Of a DNA stretch of 64,000 nt, positions 39,149 to 46,443 are shown piece after piece. Below the pieces are notes generated by a model. The model saw nothing but the letters and a program-made list of their open reading frames with translations. It had not been told where the DNA came from and did not search any database. The stretch lies in contig NZ_JAKSXW010000149.1 of NCBI RefSeq assembly GCF_022829405.1, positions 434,001 through 498,000 of the forward strand, written 5' to 3'. How positions within the stretch are numbered: the first letter of the stretch is position 1; every line of letters starts with the position of its first letter. Both the position numbers and the translations under genes were made by a program. The DNA comes from Methylobacterium sp. J-076. Lineage in GTDB: Bacteria; Pseudomonadota; Alphaproteobacteria; Rhizobiales; Beijerinckiaceae.

Positions 39149-41566
39149 ATGTCGCCCGCCATCACCCCCGAAGCCGCCGCCGCCGATCCGCGCCTGCCCT
39201 ACCTCGCGGAGCTGGAGCGGCGGGCCCTGTGGCTCTCCACCTGGATGATCCACAACGCCAACCACATCCGGCCGAACCCCGACGGCATGAAGGTCGGCGG
39301 CCACCAAGCCTCCTCCGCCTCGATGGCGACGATCCTGACCGCGCTCTACTACGCGGCCCTGCGGCCGGAGGACCGGGTGGCGGTGAAGCCCCATGCCGGG
39401 CCGGTGTTCCACGCGCTCCAGTACATCGCCGGCCGGCAGACCCGCGAGAAGATGGAGAACTTTCGCGGCTACGGCGGCGTCCAGTCCTATCCGTCGCGGA
39501 CGAAGGACACGGACGACGTGGATTTCTCCACCGGCTCCGTCGGCCTCGGGGTGGCGCAGACGCTGTTCGGCTCCCTGGTGCAGGATTACGTCCGCGCCCA
39601 CGGCTGGGGCCTGGACCGGCCGGAGGGTCGCATGGTCGCCCTGGTGGGCGACGCGGAGATGGACGAGGGCAACATCTTCGAGGCGCTGATGGAGGGCTGG
39701 AAGCACGGCCTGCGCCGGACGTGGTGGATCATCGACTACAACCGCCAGAGCCTCGACGCGGTGATCCGCGAGGGCCTGTACACCCGCTTCGAGGAGATCT
39801 TCCGGTCCTTCGGCTGGGATGTGGTGATCCTGAAATACGGATGCCTGATGGACGCCGCCTTCGCCGAGCCCGGCGGGGAGAGCCTGCGCGGCTGGATCGA
39901 CACGGCGCCGAACCAGCTCTACGCGGCGCTGACGTTCCAGGGCGGCGCCGCGTGGCGCAAGCGCCTCAACCAGGATCTCGCGGGGGAGCCCGATGCGCTG
40001 GCCCTCGTCGCCCGCAGGGACGACGAGGAGCTGGCCGCTTTGATGGGCAACCTCGGCGGGCACGACATGGTGAACCTGCTCAAGGCCTTCGAGGCGGCGG
40101 ACAACGACCGCCCCACCGTCTTCATCGCCTACACCGTCAAGGGCTACGGGTTGCCGCTCGCCGGCCACAAGGACAACCATTCCGGCCTGCTCACCCCCGC
40201 CCAGACGGAGCTGTTCCGGGACAAGGTCGGCGTCCGCGCCGGCCGGGAATGGGAGCCCTTCGAGGGGATCCAGGTGCCGGAGGCCGACCTGCGGCGGTTT
40301 ATCGAGACCTCGCCGTTCTTCTCGGCAGGGCCGCGCCGCTACTCCGCGCCGAAGCTGCCGGTGCCGGAGGATTTCCCGTGCCCGCGCCAGCCGAGCCTCT
40401 CCACCCAGGCGGGGTTCGGCCTGATCCTCAACGAGTTGGCCAGAACCGATACGCCGCTGGCGTCCCGCATCGTCACCACCTCGCCGGACGTCACCGTCTC
40501 CACCAACCTCGGGGGGTGGGTGAACCGCCGGGGGCTGTTCGCCAAGGAGGAGCTGCGCGACCTGTTCAAGTCGGAGCGCATCCCTTCGACCTTCAACTGG
40601 GACTTCTCCACCAAGGGCCAGCACATGGAACTCGGCATCGCCGAGATGAACCTGTTCCTGCTGCTCTCGGCGCTGGGCCTCTCGGATCGCCTGTTCGGCG
40701 AGCGGCTGATCCCGGTGGGGACGCTCTACGACCCCTTCATCTGCCGCGGGCTCGATGCCCTGAACTACGCCTGCTACCAGGACGCCCGGTTCATCATCGC
40801 CGCGACGCCCTCCGGCGTGACGCTGGCGCCGGAGGGCGGCGCCCACCAGTCGATCAACACGCCGCTGATCGGCATGGCGCAGGATGGGCTCACCACCTTC
40901 GAGCCGGCCTTCGTCGATGAACTCTCCGTGATCATGGCCCACGCCTTCGATTACGTGCAGCGCGACGGCAAGGCGGGCGGCTCGGTCTACCTTCGCCTCT
41001 CGACGCGCAGCCTCGCGCAGCCGCAGCGGACGATGACCCCCGCCCTGGCGGACGGGATCGTGAAGGGCGCCTACTGGCTGCGGGAGCCCGGGCCGAACGC
41101 CGACCTCGTCGTCGCGGTGGCCGGGGCGCCGACCGCGGAGGCGATCGAGGCGGTGGGGCTGATGGCCGAGGACCGGCGCGATATCGGCCTCCTCGCCGTC
41201 ACCTCCTACGACCGCCTGCACGCGGGCTGGTCGGCGGCCCAGCGCGCCCGCGAGGCGGGGGACCGGGGGGCGCGCTCCCACATCGAAGACCTGCTCGACA
41301 GCCTGCCTCCGCATTGCGGCCTCGTCACCGTCATCGATGGCCACCCGGCCACGCTCGGTTGGCTCGGCTCCGTGCATGGACACCGGACGCGGGCGCTGGG
41401 CATCGAACGGTTCGGGCAGACCGGCACCGTGGCAGACCTCTATCGGCATTACGGCATCGATGCCCAGGGCATCGCCGCCGCCGCCGGGGGGCTCGCGCCG
41501 GAGCGGCCGATCCGCCTCCGCGGTTACGGCCACCGTCTGGCCGGGAACGGGACGGCGCACGCCTGA
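39149..41566 (+). CDS. Homodimeric 2-oxoacid dehydrogenase E1 / transketolase-like enzyme (AceE/MdeB type)
   Basis: 805-aa thiamine-diphosphate enzyme. The early LSTWMIHNANHIRPNPDGMK and VGGHQASSASMATILTALYY resemble AceE-type E1 proteins. The TPP-binding motif reads VGDAEMDEGNIFEAL, with DYNRQSLDAVIREG closing it (residues about 167-200). The second half has the pyrimidine-binding domain (ELGIAEMNLFLLLSALGL; EGGAHQSINTPLIG), and the C-terminal domain has LAVTSYDRLHAGWSAAQR. It lacks a neighbouring E2. The Lrp-type neighbour points to an MdeB-like 2-oxobutyrate or 2-oxoacid role. Start at 39149 is chosen over 39119 by family length. Confidence 0.85.
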   Translation: MSPAITPEAAAADPRLPYLAELERRALWLSTWMIHNANHIRPNPDGMKVGGHQASSASMATILTALYYAALRPEDRVAVKPHAGPVFHALQYIAGRQTREKMENFRGYGGVQSYPSRTKDTDDVDFSTGSVGLGVAQTLFGSLVQDYVRAHGWGLDRPEGRMVALVGDAEMDEGNIFEALMEGWKHGLRRTWWIIDYNRQSLDAVIREGLYTRFEEIFRSFGWDVVILKYGCLMDAAFAEPGGESLRGWIDTAPNQLYAALTFQGGAAWRKRLNQDLAGEPDALALVARRDDEELAALMGNLGGHDMVNLLKAFEAADNDRPTVFIAYTVKGYGLPLAGHKDNHSGLLTPAQTELFRDKVGVRAGREWEPFEGIQVPEADLRRFIETSPFFSAGPRRYSAPKLPVPEDFPCPRQPSLSTQAGFGLILNELARTDTPLASRIVTTSPDVTVSTNLGGWVNRRGLFAKEELRDLFKSERIPSTFNWDFSTKGQHMELGIAEMNLFLLLSALGLSDRLFGERLIPVGTLYDPFICRGLDALNYACYQDARFIIAATPSGVTLAPEGGAHQSINTPLIGMAQDGLTTFEPAFVDELSVIMAHAFDYVQRDGKAGGSVYLRLSTRSLAQPQRTMTPALADGIVKGAYWLREPGPNADLVVAVAGAPTAEAIEAVGLMAEDRRDIGLLAVTSYDRLHAGWSAAQRAREAGDRGARSHIEDLLDSLPPHCGLVTVIDGHPATLGWLGSVHGHRTRALGIERFGQTGTVADLYRHYGIDAQGIAAAAGGLAPERPIRLRGYGHRLAGNGTAHA

Positions 41567-41744
41567 TTGCCGTCGAGCCAGCCCGGGGCGCACAGCTCCG
41601 GGCCGGTTGCCATGCGCTGGGCGCCGTCCTGCGTAACAATCGGTGTTGGCAATCCGCCCGGGCTTCGGTTTACATCGCGACGCAACCAGGAATTGAGGGA
41701 TTGAGGGGGATCGTCATTCCCGCACCTCTGCCGGAGCGGCATGG

Positions 41745-42185
41745 ATGAAGACGTCGAAACCGAAGCAATCCACTCCCGTCGATCACGGCATCGGAAGCCG
41801 CATCGCCCTGCTGCGCACGGCCAACGGCCTCAGCCAGTCGCAGCTGGCCGAAGCCCTCGGGATCAGCTTCCAGCAGGTTCAGAAATACGAGGCCGGCAAG
41901 AACCGGATCGGGGCGGGGCGCCTGCAGGCCATCGCCGACCGTCTGGGCGTGCCGGTCTCGACCTTCTTCGAGGACGCGGCGCAACCGGCTCCGGACGACG
42001 CCATCGAGATGCTCCTTCACAGCGACGGCGCCATCGACCTGCTCCGCGCCTATGCGTCGATCGGTGACGAGGAAGTGCGCCGGAGCATCCTGATGATGGT
42101 GAAGGCGACGCTGCGGGTGTCCAAGGCGACGGTCGCCGCCGAAGAGCACGCCGCGGACCTGCCGGGCGAGCCGCCCGCCCACTGA
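41745..42185 (+). CDS. XRE-family (helix-turn-helix) transcriptional regulator
   Basis: 146-aa protein with an N-terminal HTH_3 domain: GSRIALLRTANGLSQSQLAE, then LGISFQQVQKYEAGKNRIGA (residues about 17-70). The rest is a helical region without a recognised domain, ending AADLPGEPPAH. This type is common in Hyphomicrobiales, often with several copies per genome; the target is unknown. It is followed by 260 bp without a recognised gene. Confidence 0.9.
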   Translation: MKTSKPKQSTPVDHGIGSRIALLRTANGLSQSQLAEALGISFQQVQKYEAGKNRIGAGRLQAIADRLGVPVSTFFEDAAQPAPDDAIEMLLHSDGAIDLLRAYASIGDEEVRRSILMMVKATLRVSKATVAAEEHAADLPGEPPAH

Positions 42186-42445
42186 AGCCTAATTCAGGCC
42201 GCCCCCGCGGCAGGCCTTGTCCTGGATCGCTGCGTGATCCGGCCCTGCCCCCTCATTCCGGGGCGCCCTCGCGATGGCACATCGAGTCGAAGGCGGACGC
42301 TAGGTTTAGCGGAGCTTTCCGACCCGCCCCTCCGAGACCGTTCCACGGCACCACGGTATCCGGCCCGGAAGACGGAACCGGCTGCCTGCGATCCAACGCC
42401 GTCCTTGCGAGCGAAGACGGGGCGTGCGGACGTCCCGGGCAACTC

Positions 42446-43054
42446 TCAGGTTGATGCAGCGCCTGGGGCGATCTTCCCGAACGAGCGCGCCGGCCGCGAT
42501 CCGCCGTAGCGGGCCAGGATCACGACAGTGTCGCCGTAGACCCGTCGTTCGAGTTCCGCGAAGTCCGCCGGCAGGGTGACGGCGGCGGAGGCCACCTCCT
42601 CGACCACGGCGAGCGCACCGGAGGCGAGCCATCCGCCCTGCGCGGCGCTCGTGAGGGCCGCGGGGGCGAGGTCCCGGCCGTAGGGGGGATCGCAGAAGAG
42701 CAGGGAGAAGCGGCCTGCAGGGCCGGCCTCGCCGAGTTTGGTCGCGTCGCGCCGGAACAGGCGGGTCACGCCCTCCGCCCCGAACGCCTCGATGTTGGTA
42801 CGGATGACGCTGCGCGCCTCGGCCCCCTCATCCACGAGGAGGGCGTAGGACGCCCCCCGCGACAGGGCCTCGAAGCCCAGCGCACCCGTCCCGCTGAACA
42901 GATCGAGCACCCGCGCCCCGGCGACGGCATCGTCGTAGCCGTGGGTCAGCACGTTGAACAGCGACTCCCGCAGGCGGTCGGAGGTCGGACGGATGGCATC
43001 CGTCCGTGGGGTGGCCAGACGACGCCCGCGCCACTGGCCTCCGACGATCCGCAT
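42446..43054 (-). CDS. rsmD: 16S rRNA (guanine(966)-N(2))-methyltransferase RsmD
   Basis: 202-aa SAM-dependent methyltransferase. MRIVGGQWRGRRLATPRTDA is the canonical RsmD start; TSDRLRESLFNVL follows, the SAM site is RVLDLFSGTGALGFEALSRG, and the catalytic motif is FCDPPYG. It modifies G966 of 16S rRNA. It begins 11 bp after the pseudouridine synthase stop on the same strand, so the two are likely cotranscribed, both acting on rRNA. Confidence 0.95.
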   Translation of the reverse strand: MRIVGGQWRGRRLATPRTDAIRPTSDRLRESLFNVLTHGYDDAVAGARVLDLFSGTGALGFEALSRGASYALLVDEGAEARSVIRTNIEAFGAEGVTRLFRRDATKLGEAGPAGRFSLLFCDPPYGRDLAPAALTSAAQGGWLASGALAVVEEVASAAVTLPADFAELERRVYGDTVVILARYGGSRPARSFGKIAPGAAST

Positions 43055-43065
43055 GGTCGTCGGCC

Positions 43066-45117
43066 CTAGCGCGTGCCGCGCGGCGGACGCGCGCCGCCCG
43101 GCTTGCCGCCGCCGCCCCCGGGCCGCGACCCGCCGGGCTTGAACCCTCCGCCGGATTTGAAGCCGCCGCCGGGTTTGCCCCCGCCGAAGGACTTGCCCCC
43201 GGGACGGTCACCGAACGACTTTCCACCCGGTCGGTCGCCGAACGACTTGCCGCCGGGGCGGTCGCCGAAGGACTTGCCTGCGGGCCGGTCACCGAACGAC
43301 TTTCCACCCGGACGGTCGCCGAACGACTTCCCGCCAGGACGGTCGCCGAATGACTTGCCCGGAGTGCCGGAGCGACCCTTATAGCCCTCGCCCGCATCCG
43401 AGCGGCCGCGCTGCGGGCCGGCCGATCCGGACTCCTGCCGGGGATTCCTGCGCTCGCCGCCCCCGAAATCGCTGCGCTCATTCGAGCGAGCCTGCGGGGG
43501 TGCACCACCCTCGCGGCGGGGCCCGGCATCGCGCTGGCCGCGCCAGTTCCCGCCCTGGGAATCGTCCCGGGGCCTCGCGCCCTGGGGGCGGCCGGCGCCG
43601 CGCTGATCCTGGCTGCGGGCAGGCCGTTCGTCCCGCCGGAACTCGGTCGTCCGGGCCGGTGCGCCCTCACGGCGGCCTTGGTAGCCCCCGCCATCGCCAT
43701 CCGGACGGCCGGGGGCGGCCTTCGAGTAGCGACGCCGGGGCTGTTCCTCGGCCTGCGGCCGGGCCGGACTCGGCGACAGGCGCTCCACGAGCACCCGGCG
43801 GTCCCCGGACTTGATGGCGCCCACGCGCTCGCGTCCCCGCTCGGCGGCAGAGGCGGCCTGATCGATCCGCGGATCGGCCCCGCGCCGGGGCGGCCGGCCG
43901 GGCTTGTACGCCCCCTGCTCCTGCGCCGGCCCTTCCTCACGCCAGACGGAGCGGCGGGGACCTGCCCCGGTGCCGCCGGTGGAGACCCGCTGCGGCGCGG
44001 GCCGGGCGGGGGCGCGGCGCTCCTGGCGCTTGCCCTGCTGTCCGTCGGAACCGGCCGCCTTGGCCGGACCCCCGAAGGGCGAGATCGGCTCGCGGGTGGG
44101 GCTCTCGAAATCGACGCCCGCCGCCTCGGATAGGCTCTTGCCGAGCTGGTCCTTGAGCACCCGGGTGCGGACCTCCTCCACCAGCCCGACTTCGAGATCC
44201 CCGAGCTGGAACGGCCCGAAGGACATGCGGATCAGCCGGTTCACCTGGAGGCCCAGATGTTCGAGGATCCGCTTCACCTCGCGGTTCTTGCCCTCCCGGA
44301 GGCCGAGCGTCAGCCAGAGGTTGTCGCCCTGCACCCGGTCGAGGGTCGCCTCGATCGGCCCGTACTCCATGCCGTCGATGGTGACGCCCTTGGCGAGGCG
44401 GTCGAGCTGGGCCTGATCGGTGTCGCCGTGGGCCCGCACCCGGTAGCGGCGCAGCCAGCCCGTATCGGGATGGGCGATGACCTTGGCGAGGCCGCCATCG
44501 TTGGTCAGCAGCAGCAGCCCCTCGGTGTTGATGTCGAGGCGGCCGATGGCGACCACCCGGGGCATGTCCTCGGGCAGCACCTCGAACACCGTCTGCCGGC
44601 CTTCGGGGTCGCGGGCGGTGGTGACGAGGCCGCGCGGCTTGTGGAAGATCCAGAGGCGCGTGCGTTCGCGGGTGGGCAGGGGTTCGCCGTCCACGAAGAT
44701 CGCGTCGTCGTCGGTGACGTTCAGGGCGGGCGAATCGATCACCGTGCCGTTCACGCTCACCCGGCCGTCGAGGATCATCGCCTCGGCATCCCGGCGGGAA
44801 GCGAGGCCCGCCCGGGCGATCGCCTTGGCGATCCGCTCTCCGGCGAAGCCGGCATTCGTGTCGGGCGGGGTCTCGTCGGAAGGTTCGGCAGAGCCCTCTT
44901 CGACCTGCGGCGGAGCCACGGGTGCAGCGGCCTTGCGCTTCAACGTCGCGTCGCCGGAGGGGGCGGAACGGCCCCTCGAATGGCCGGTCTGAGCGTCCTG
45001 CGCCAAGTCCTTCGCGCTGCCGGCGTCGGTGGCCGGCTGCCAGGCTTCGGCGCGGTCGGGGGACTGGGGGCCGTCCCGGTCGGCGCCGGGCGTGTCGTCG
45101 TTTGGAATGTCGGTCAT
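43066..45117 (-). CDS. RluB-type rRNA pseudouridine synthase with long repetitive tail
   Basis: 683-aa protein, about twice the normal size. Residues about 90-135 form the S4 RNA-binding domain (ERIAKAIARAGLASRRDAEA). The RsuA/RluB/RluE/RluF catalytic domain spans about 150-320, with the catalytic Asp in IGRLDINTEGLLLLTNDGG and LREGKNREVKRILEHLGLQV. After about residue 340 the chain is disordered, rich in Gly, Arg, Pro and Ser. It holds six perfect-length copies of KSFGDRPxG (588-641). The first ~80 residues are also low-complexity. It is transcribed just ahead of rsmD and probably modifies 23S rRNA. Confidence 0.9.
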   Translation of the reverse strand: MTDIPNDDTPGADRDGPQSPDRAEAWQPATDAGSAKDLAQDAQTGHSRGRSAPSGDATLKRKAAAPVAPPQVEEGSAEPSDETPPDTNAGFAGERIAKAIARAGLASRRDAEAMILDGRVSVNGTVIDSPALNVTDDDAIFVDGEPLPTRERTRLWIFHKPRGLVTTARDPEGRQTVFEVLPEDMPRVVAIGRLDINTEGLLLLTNDGGLAKVIAHPDTGWLRRYRVRAHGDTDQAQLDRLAKGVTIDGMEYGPIEATLDRVQGDNLWLTLGLREGKNREVKRILEHLGLQVNRLIRMSFGPFQLGDLEVGLVEEVRTRVLKDQLGKSLSEAAGVDFESPTREPISPFGGPAKAAGSDGQQGKRQERRAPARPAPQRVSTGGTGAGPRRSVWREEGPAQEQGAYKPGRPPRRGADPRIDQAASAAERGRERVGAIKSGDRRVLVERLSPSPARPQAEEQPRRRYSKAAPGRPDGDGGGYQGRREGAPARTTEFRRDERPARSQDQRGAGRPQGARPRDDSQGGNWRGQRDAGPRREGGAPPQARSNERSDFGGGERRNPRQESGSAGPQRGRSDAGEGYKGRSGTPGKSFGDRPGGKSFGDRPGGKSFGDRPAGKSFGDRPGGKSFGDRPGGKSFGDRPGGKSFGGGKPGGGFKSGGGFKPGGSRPGGGGGKPGGARPPRGTR
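43195..43356. repeat. 27-bp in-frame tandem repeat, six copies
   Basis: Six 27-bp units code the 9-residue repeat KSFGDRP(G/A)G in the tail of the RluB-type protein; a seventh degenerate copy (KSFGGGKPG) follows. Units differ at third codon positions, so the array is not newly made. Copy number could vary between strains by slippage. Confidence 0.9.
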
Positions 45118-45220
45118 CGCCGGCCCATACCAGAGCCGCCAGTCTCAGGCGAGACCGCGCGCGCATCCGGAGGGCCCCGATCCCCGCATTCACCCTGCGG
45201 AATCGGTGATGTTCAGGGGC

Positions 45221-45397
45221 TTAGACCCTGGGTGAGCGCCCGCGCATCACGCCGAACACGGCGGAGATCAGAAACAGGGCGATGGCAGCGAAGAACACGA
45301 GCTTGGCCGCCTCGACCGCCGTGCCGGCGATGCCGCCGAAACCCAGGAGCGCCGCCACCAGGGCGACGACGAGGAACGTGATGGCCCAACCGATCAT
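45221..45397 (-). CDS. DUF1328 (YtjA-like) small membrane protein
   Basis: 58-aa inner-membrane protein, MIGWAITFLVVALVAALLGF then AGTAVEAAKLVFFAAIALFL and ending GVMRGRSPRV. Two transmembrane helices (about 4-23 and 30-52) and the GFGG-type turn match the DUF1328 family, often induced under stress. Function is unknown. It lies downstream of csbD on the same strand, separated by a hairpin. Confidence 0.88.
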   Translation of the reverse strand: MIGWAITFLVVALVAALLGFGGIAGTAVEAAKLVFFAAIALFLISAVFGVMRGRSPRV

Positions 45398-45422
45398 CTA
45401 AGAAGTGTCCTGCGCGAGCGGC

Positions 45423-45451
45423 CCGGGTGACGCCGGCGTAGCATCACCCGG
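45423..45451. terminator. Hairpin between csbD and the DUF1328 gene
   Basis: CCGGGTGA (45423-45430) and TCACCCGG (45444-45451) form a perfect 8-bp stem with a 13-base loop, in the 129-bp gap between the two minus-strand genes. No T-run follows. Confidence 0.45.
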
Positions 45452-45526
45452 TGCGGAGGGAGACCACACCCCGGCGCGGCGGCACCCTCCGGGGAGGGCC
45501 GTCGCACGCCGGGTGTTCTGTCGATC

Positions 45527-45718
45527 TCAGAGCTTGTCGGTGGCCGACTTGACGGCGCCCTTGGCGTCGCCGACCGTCGTCTGGGCCTTGCCCTTCAGCT
45601 CCTGGGCGGCGCCGTCGGCCTTCATCTTGTCGTTGTTGGTCGCGTCGCCGATGCCCTGCTTGGCCTTGCCAACCAGCTCATTGGCCGCGCCCTTGATCTT
45701 GTCGGTGGTGCTGGTCAT
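45527..45718 (-). CDS. CsbD-family stress protein
   Basis: 63-aa hydrophilic protein: MTSTTDKIKGAANELVGKAK, then MKADGAAQELKGKAQTTVGD, ending VKSATDKL. This is the CsbD family pattern (KxKGxxxELxGKxK). CsbD proteins are general-stress genes of unknown biochemistry. The ATG at 45718 is chosen because an upstream extension would run through the promoter. A match to the EcfG promoter lies 49 bp upstream. Confidence 0.92.
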   Translation of the reverse strand: MTSTTDKIKGAANELVGKAKQGIGDATNNDKMKADGAAQELKGKAQTTVGDAKGAVKSATDKL

Positions 45719-45766
45719 GGCGTCACTCCATCGTCTCTTGTTACGGCGAGGCCGCGTCGGCCAAGA

Positions 45767-45792
45767 AACGGGGATACCGCCGGGAATGTTCC
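45767..45792 (-). promoter_or_regulatory. EcfG-type general stress promoter of csbD
   Basis: On the minus strand GGAAC (45792-45788) and CGTT (45770-45767) are separated by exactly 17 bp, matching the PhyR/EcfG-dependent promoter consensus GGAAC-N16/17-CGTT described in Methylobacterium. The -10 element lies 48 bp before the csbD start. The match agrees with the known stress role of csbD genes. Confidence 0.7.
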
Positions 45793-45840
45793 GCACGTTA
45801 ACATCTCCCCTTCGCCCGCTCGTTGGATGGCGGGACGCCG

Positions 45841-46296
45841 ATGGGTGAGCGCCCGGTCGCACCCTTCGACCTCGCCTTCGAGGCCGCGCGCAGGGCCGCC
45901 GCCGAGGGGGAGGTCCCGGTGGGGGCCGCCGTGGTGAAGGAGGGGAGGGTGGTGGCCGTGGCCCACAACCGGCCGCGATCCCTGCGCGACCCCACCGCCC
46001 ATGCCGAGATCCTGGCGATCCGCGCCGCCTGCCTCGCCCTCGACGACGAGCGCCTGTCGGGCTGCGATCTTTACGTGACGCTGGAACCCTGCCCGATGTG
46101 CGCGGGGGCGATCTCCTTCGCCCGCATCCGCCGGCTGTATTACGGCGCGGGGGACCCGAAGGGTGGGGGCGTCGAGCACGGGCCGCGGGTGTTCAACCAG
46201 CCCACCTGCCACCACGCGCCGGAGGTCTACGGCGGATTCCGCGAAGGCGAGGCGGCCGAACTGCTGCGCGAGTTCTTCGCCGTCCGGCGAGAGTAG
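45841..46296 (+). CDS. tadA: tRNA-specific adenosine deaminase TadA
   Basis: 151-aa zinc deaminase converting A34 to inosine in tRNA-Arg(ACG). The catalytic motif is DPTAHAEILAIRAAC, with His ligand and proton-shuttling Glu; LEPCPMCAGAISFARI holds the two Cys ligands. The C-terminal helix (GEAAELLREFFAVRRE) contacts RNA. An in-frame ATG at 45823 would add six residues; neither start has a strong ribosome site. The gene diverges from csbD. Confidence 0.93.
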   Translation: MGERPVAPFDLAFEAARRAAAEGEVPVGAAVVKEGRVVAVAHNRPRSLRDPTAHAEILAIRAACLALDDERLSGCDLYVTLEPCPMCAGAISFARIRRLYYGAGDPKGGGVEHGPRVFNQPTCHHAPEVYGGFREGEAAELLREFFAVRRE

Positions 46297-46443
46297 GGCC
46301 GTCTCCGGCCCCTCGCCGCGGACGGCCATCGTCGGGAGAACCGATCCCATCCGGGCCGTCGTCAGGAGGGTCCAGCCAGACAGTCGGCCGTGCCCGCGGG
46401 CACTGCGAAGGCGAAGATCGGGTCCGCCGTTCCCCTCGCCCGG

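Noticed and set aside
39026..41593. Long minus-strand extension upstream of the Lrp-type gene
   Set aside because: It would fuse 856 residues antisense to the E1-like gene in front of a complete 155-aa Lrp protein.
42234..42509. 91-codon plus-strand open frame after the XRE gene
   Set aside because: No motif or ribosome site, low-complexity Arg/Pro composition, and it overlaps the 3' end of rsmD.
43195..43356. CRISPR-like array
   Set aside because: The 27-bp units are directly tandem with no spacers and code for a 9-residue protein repeat.
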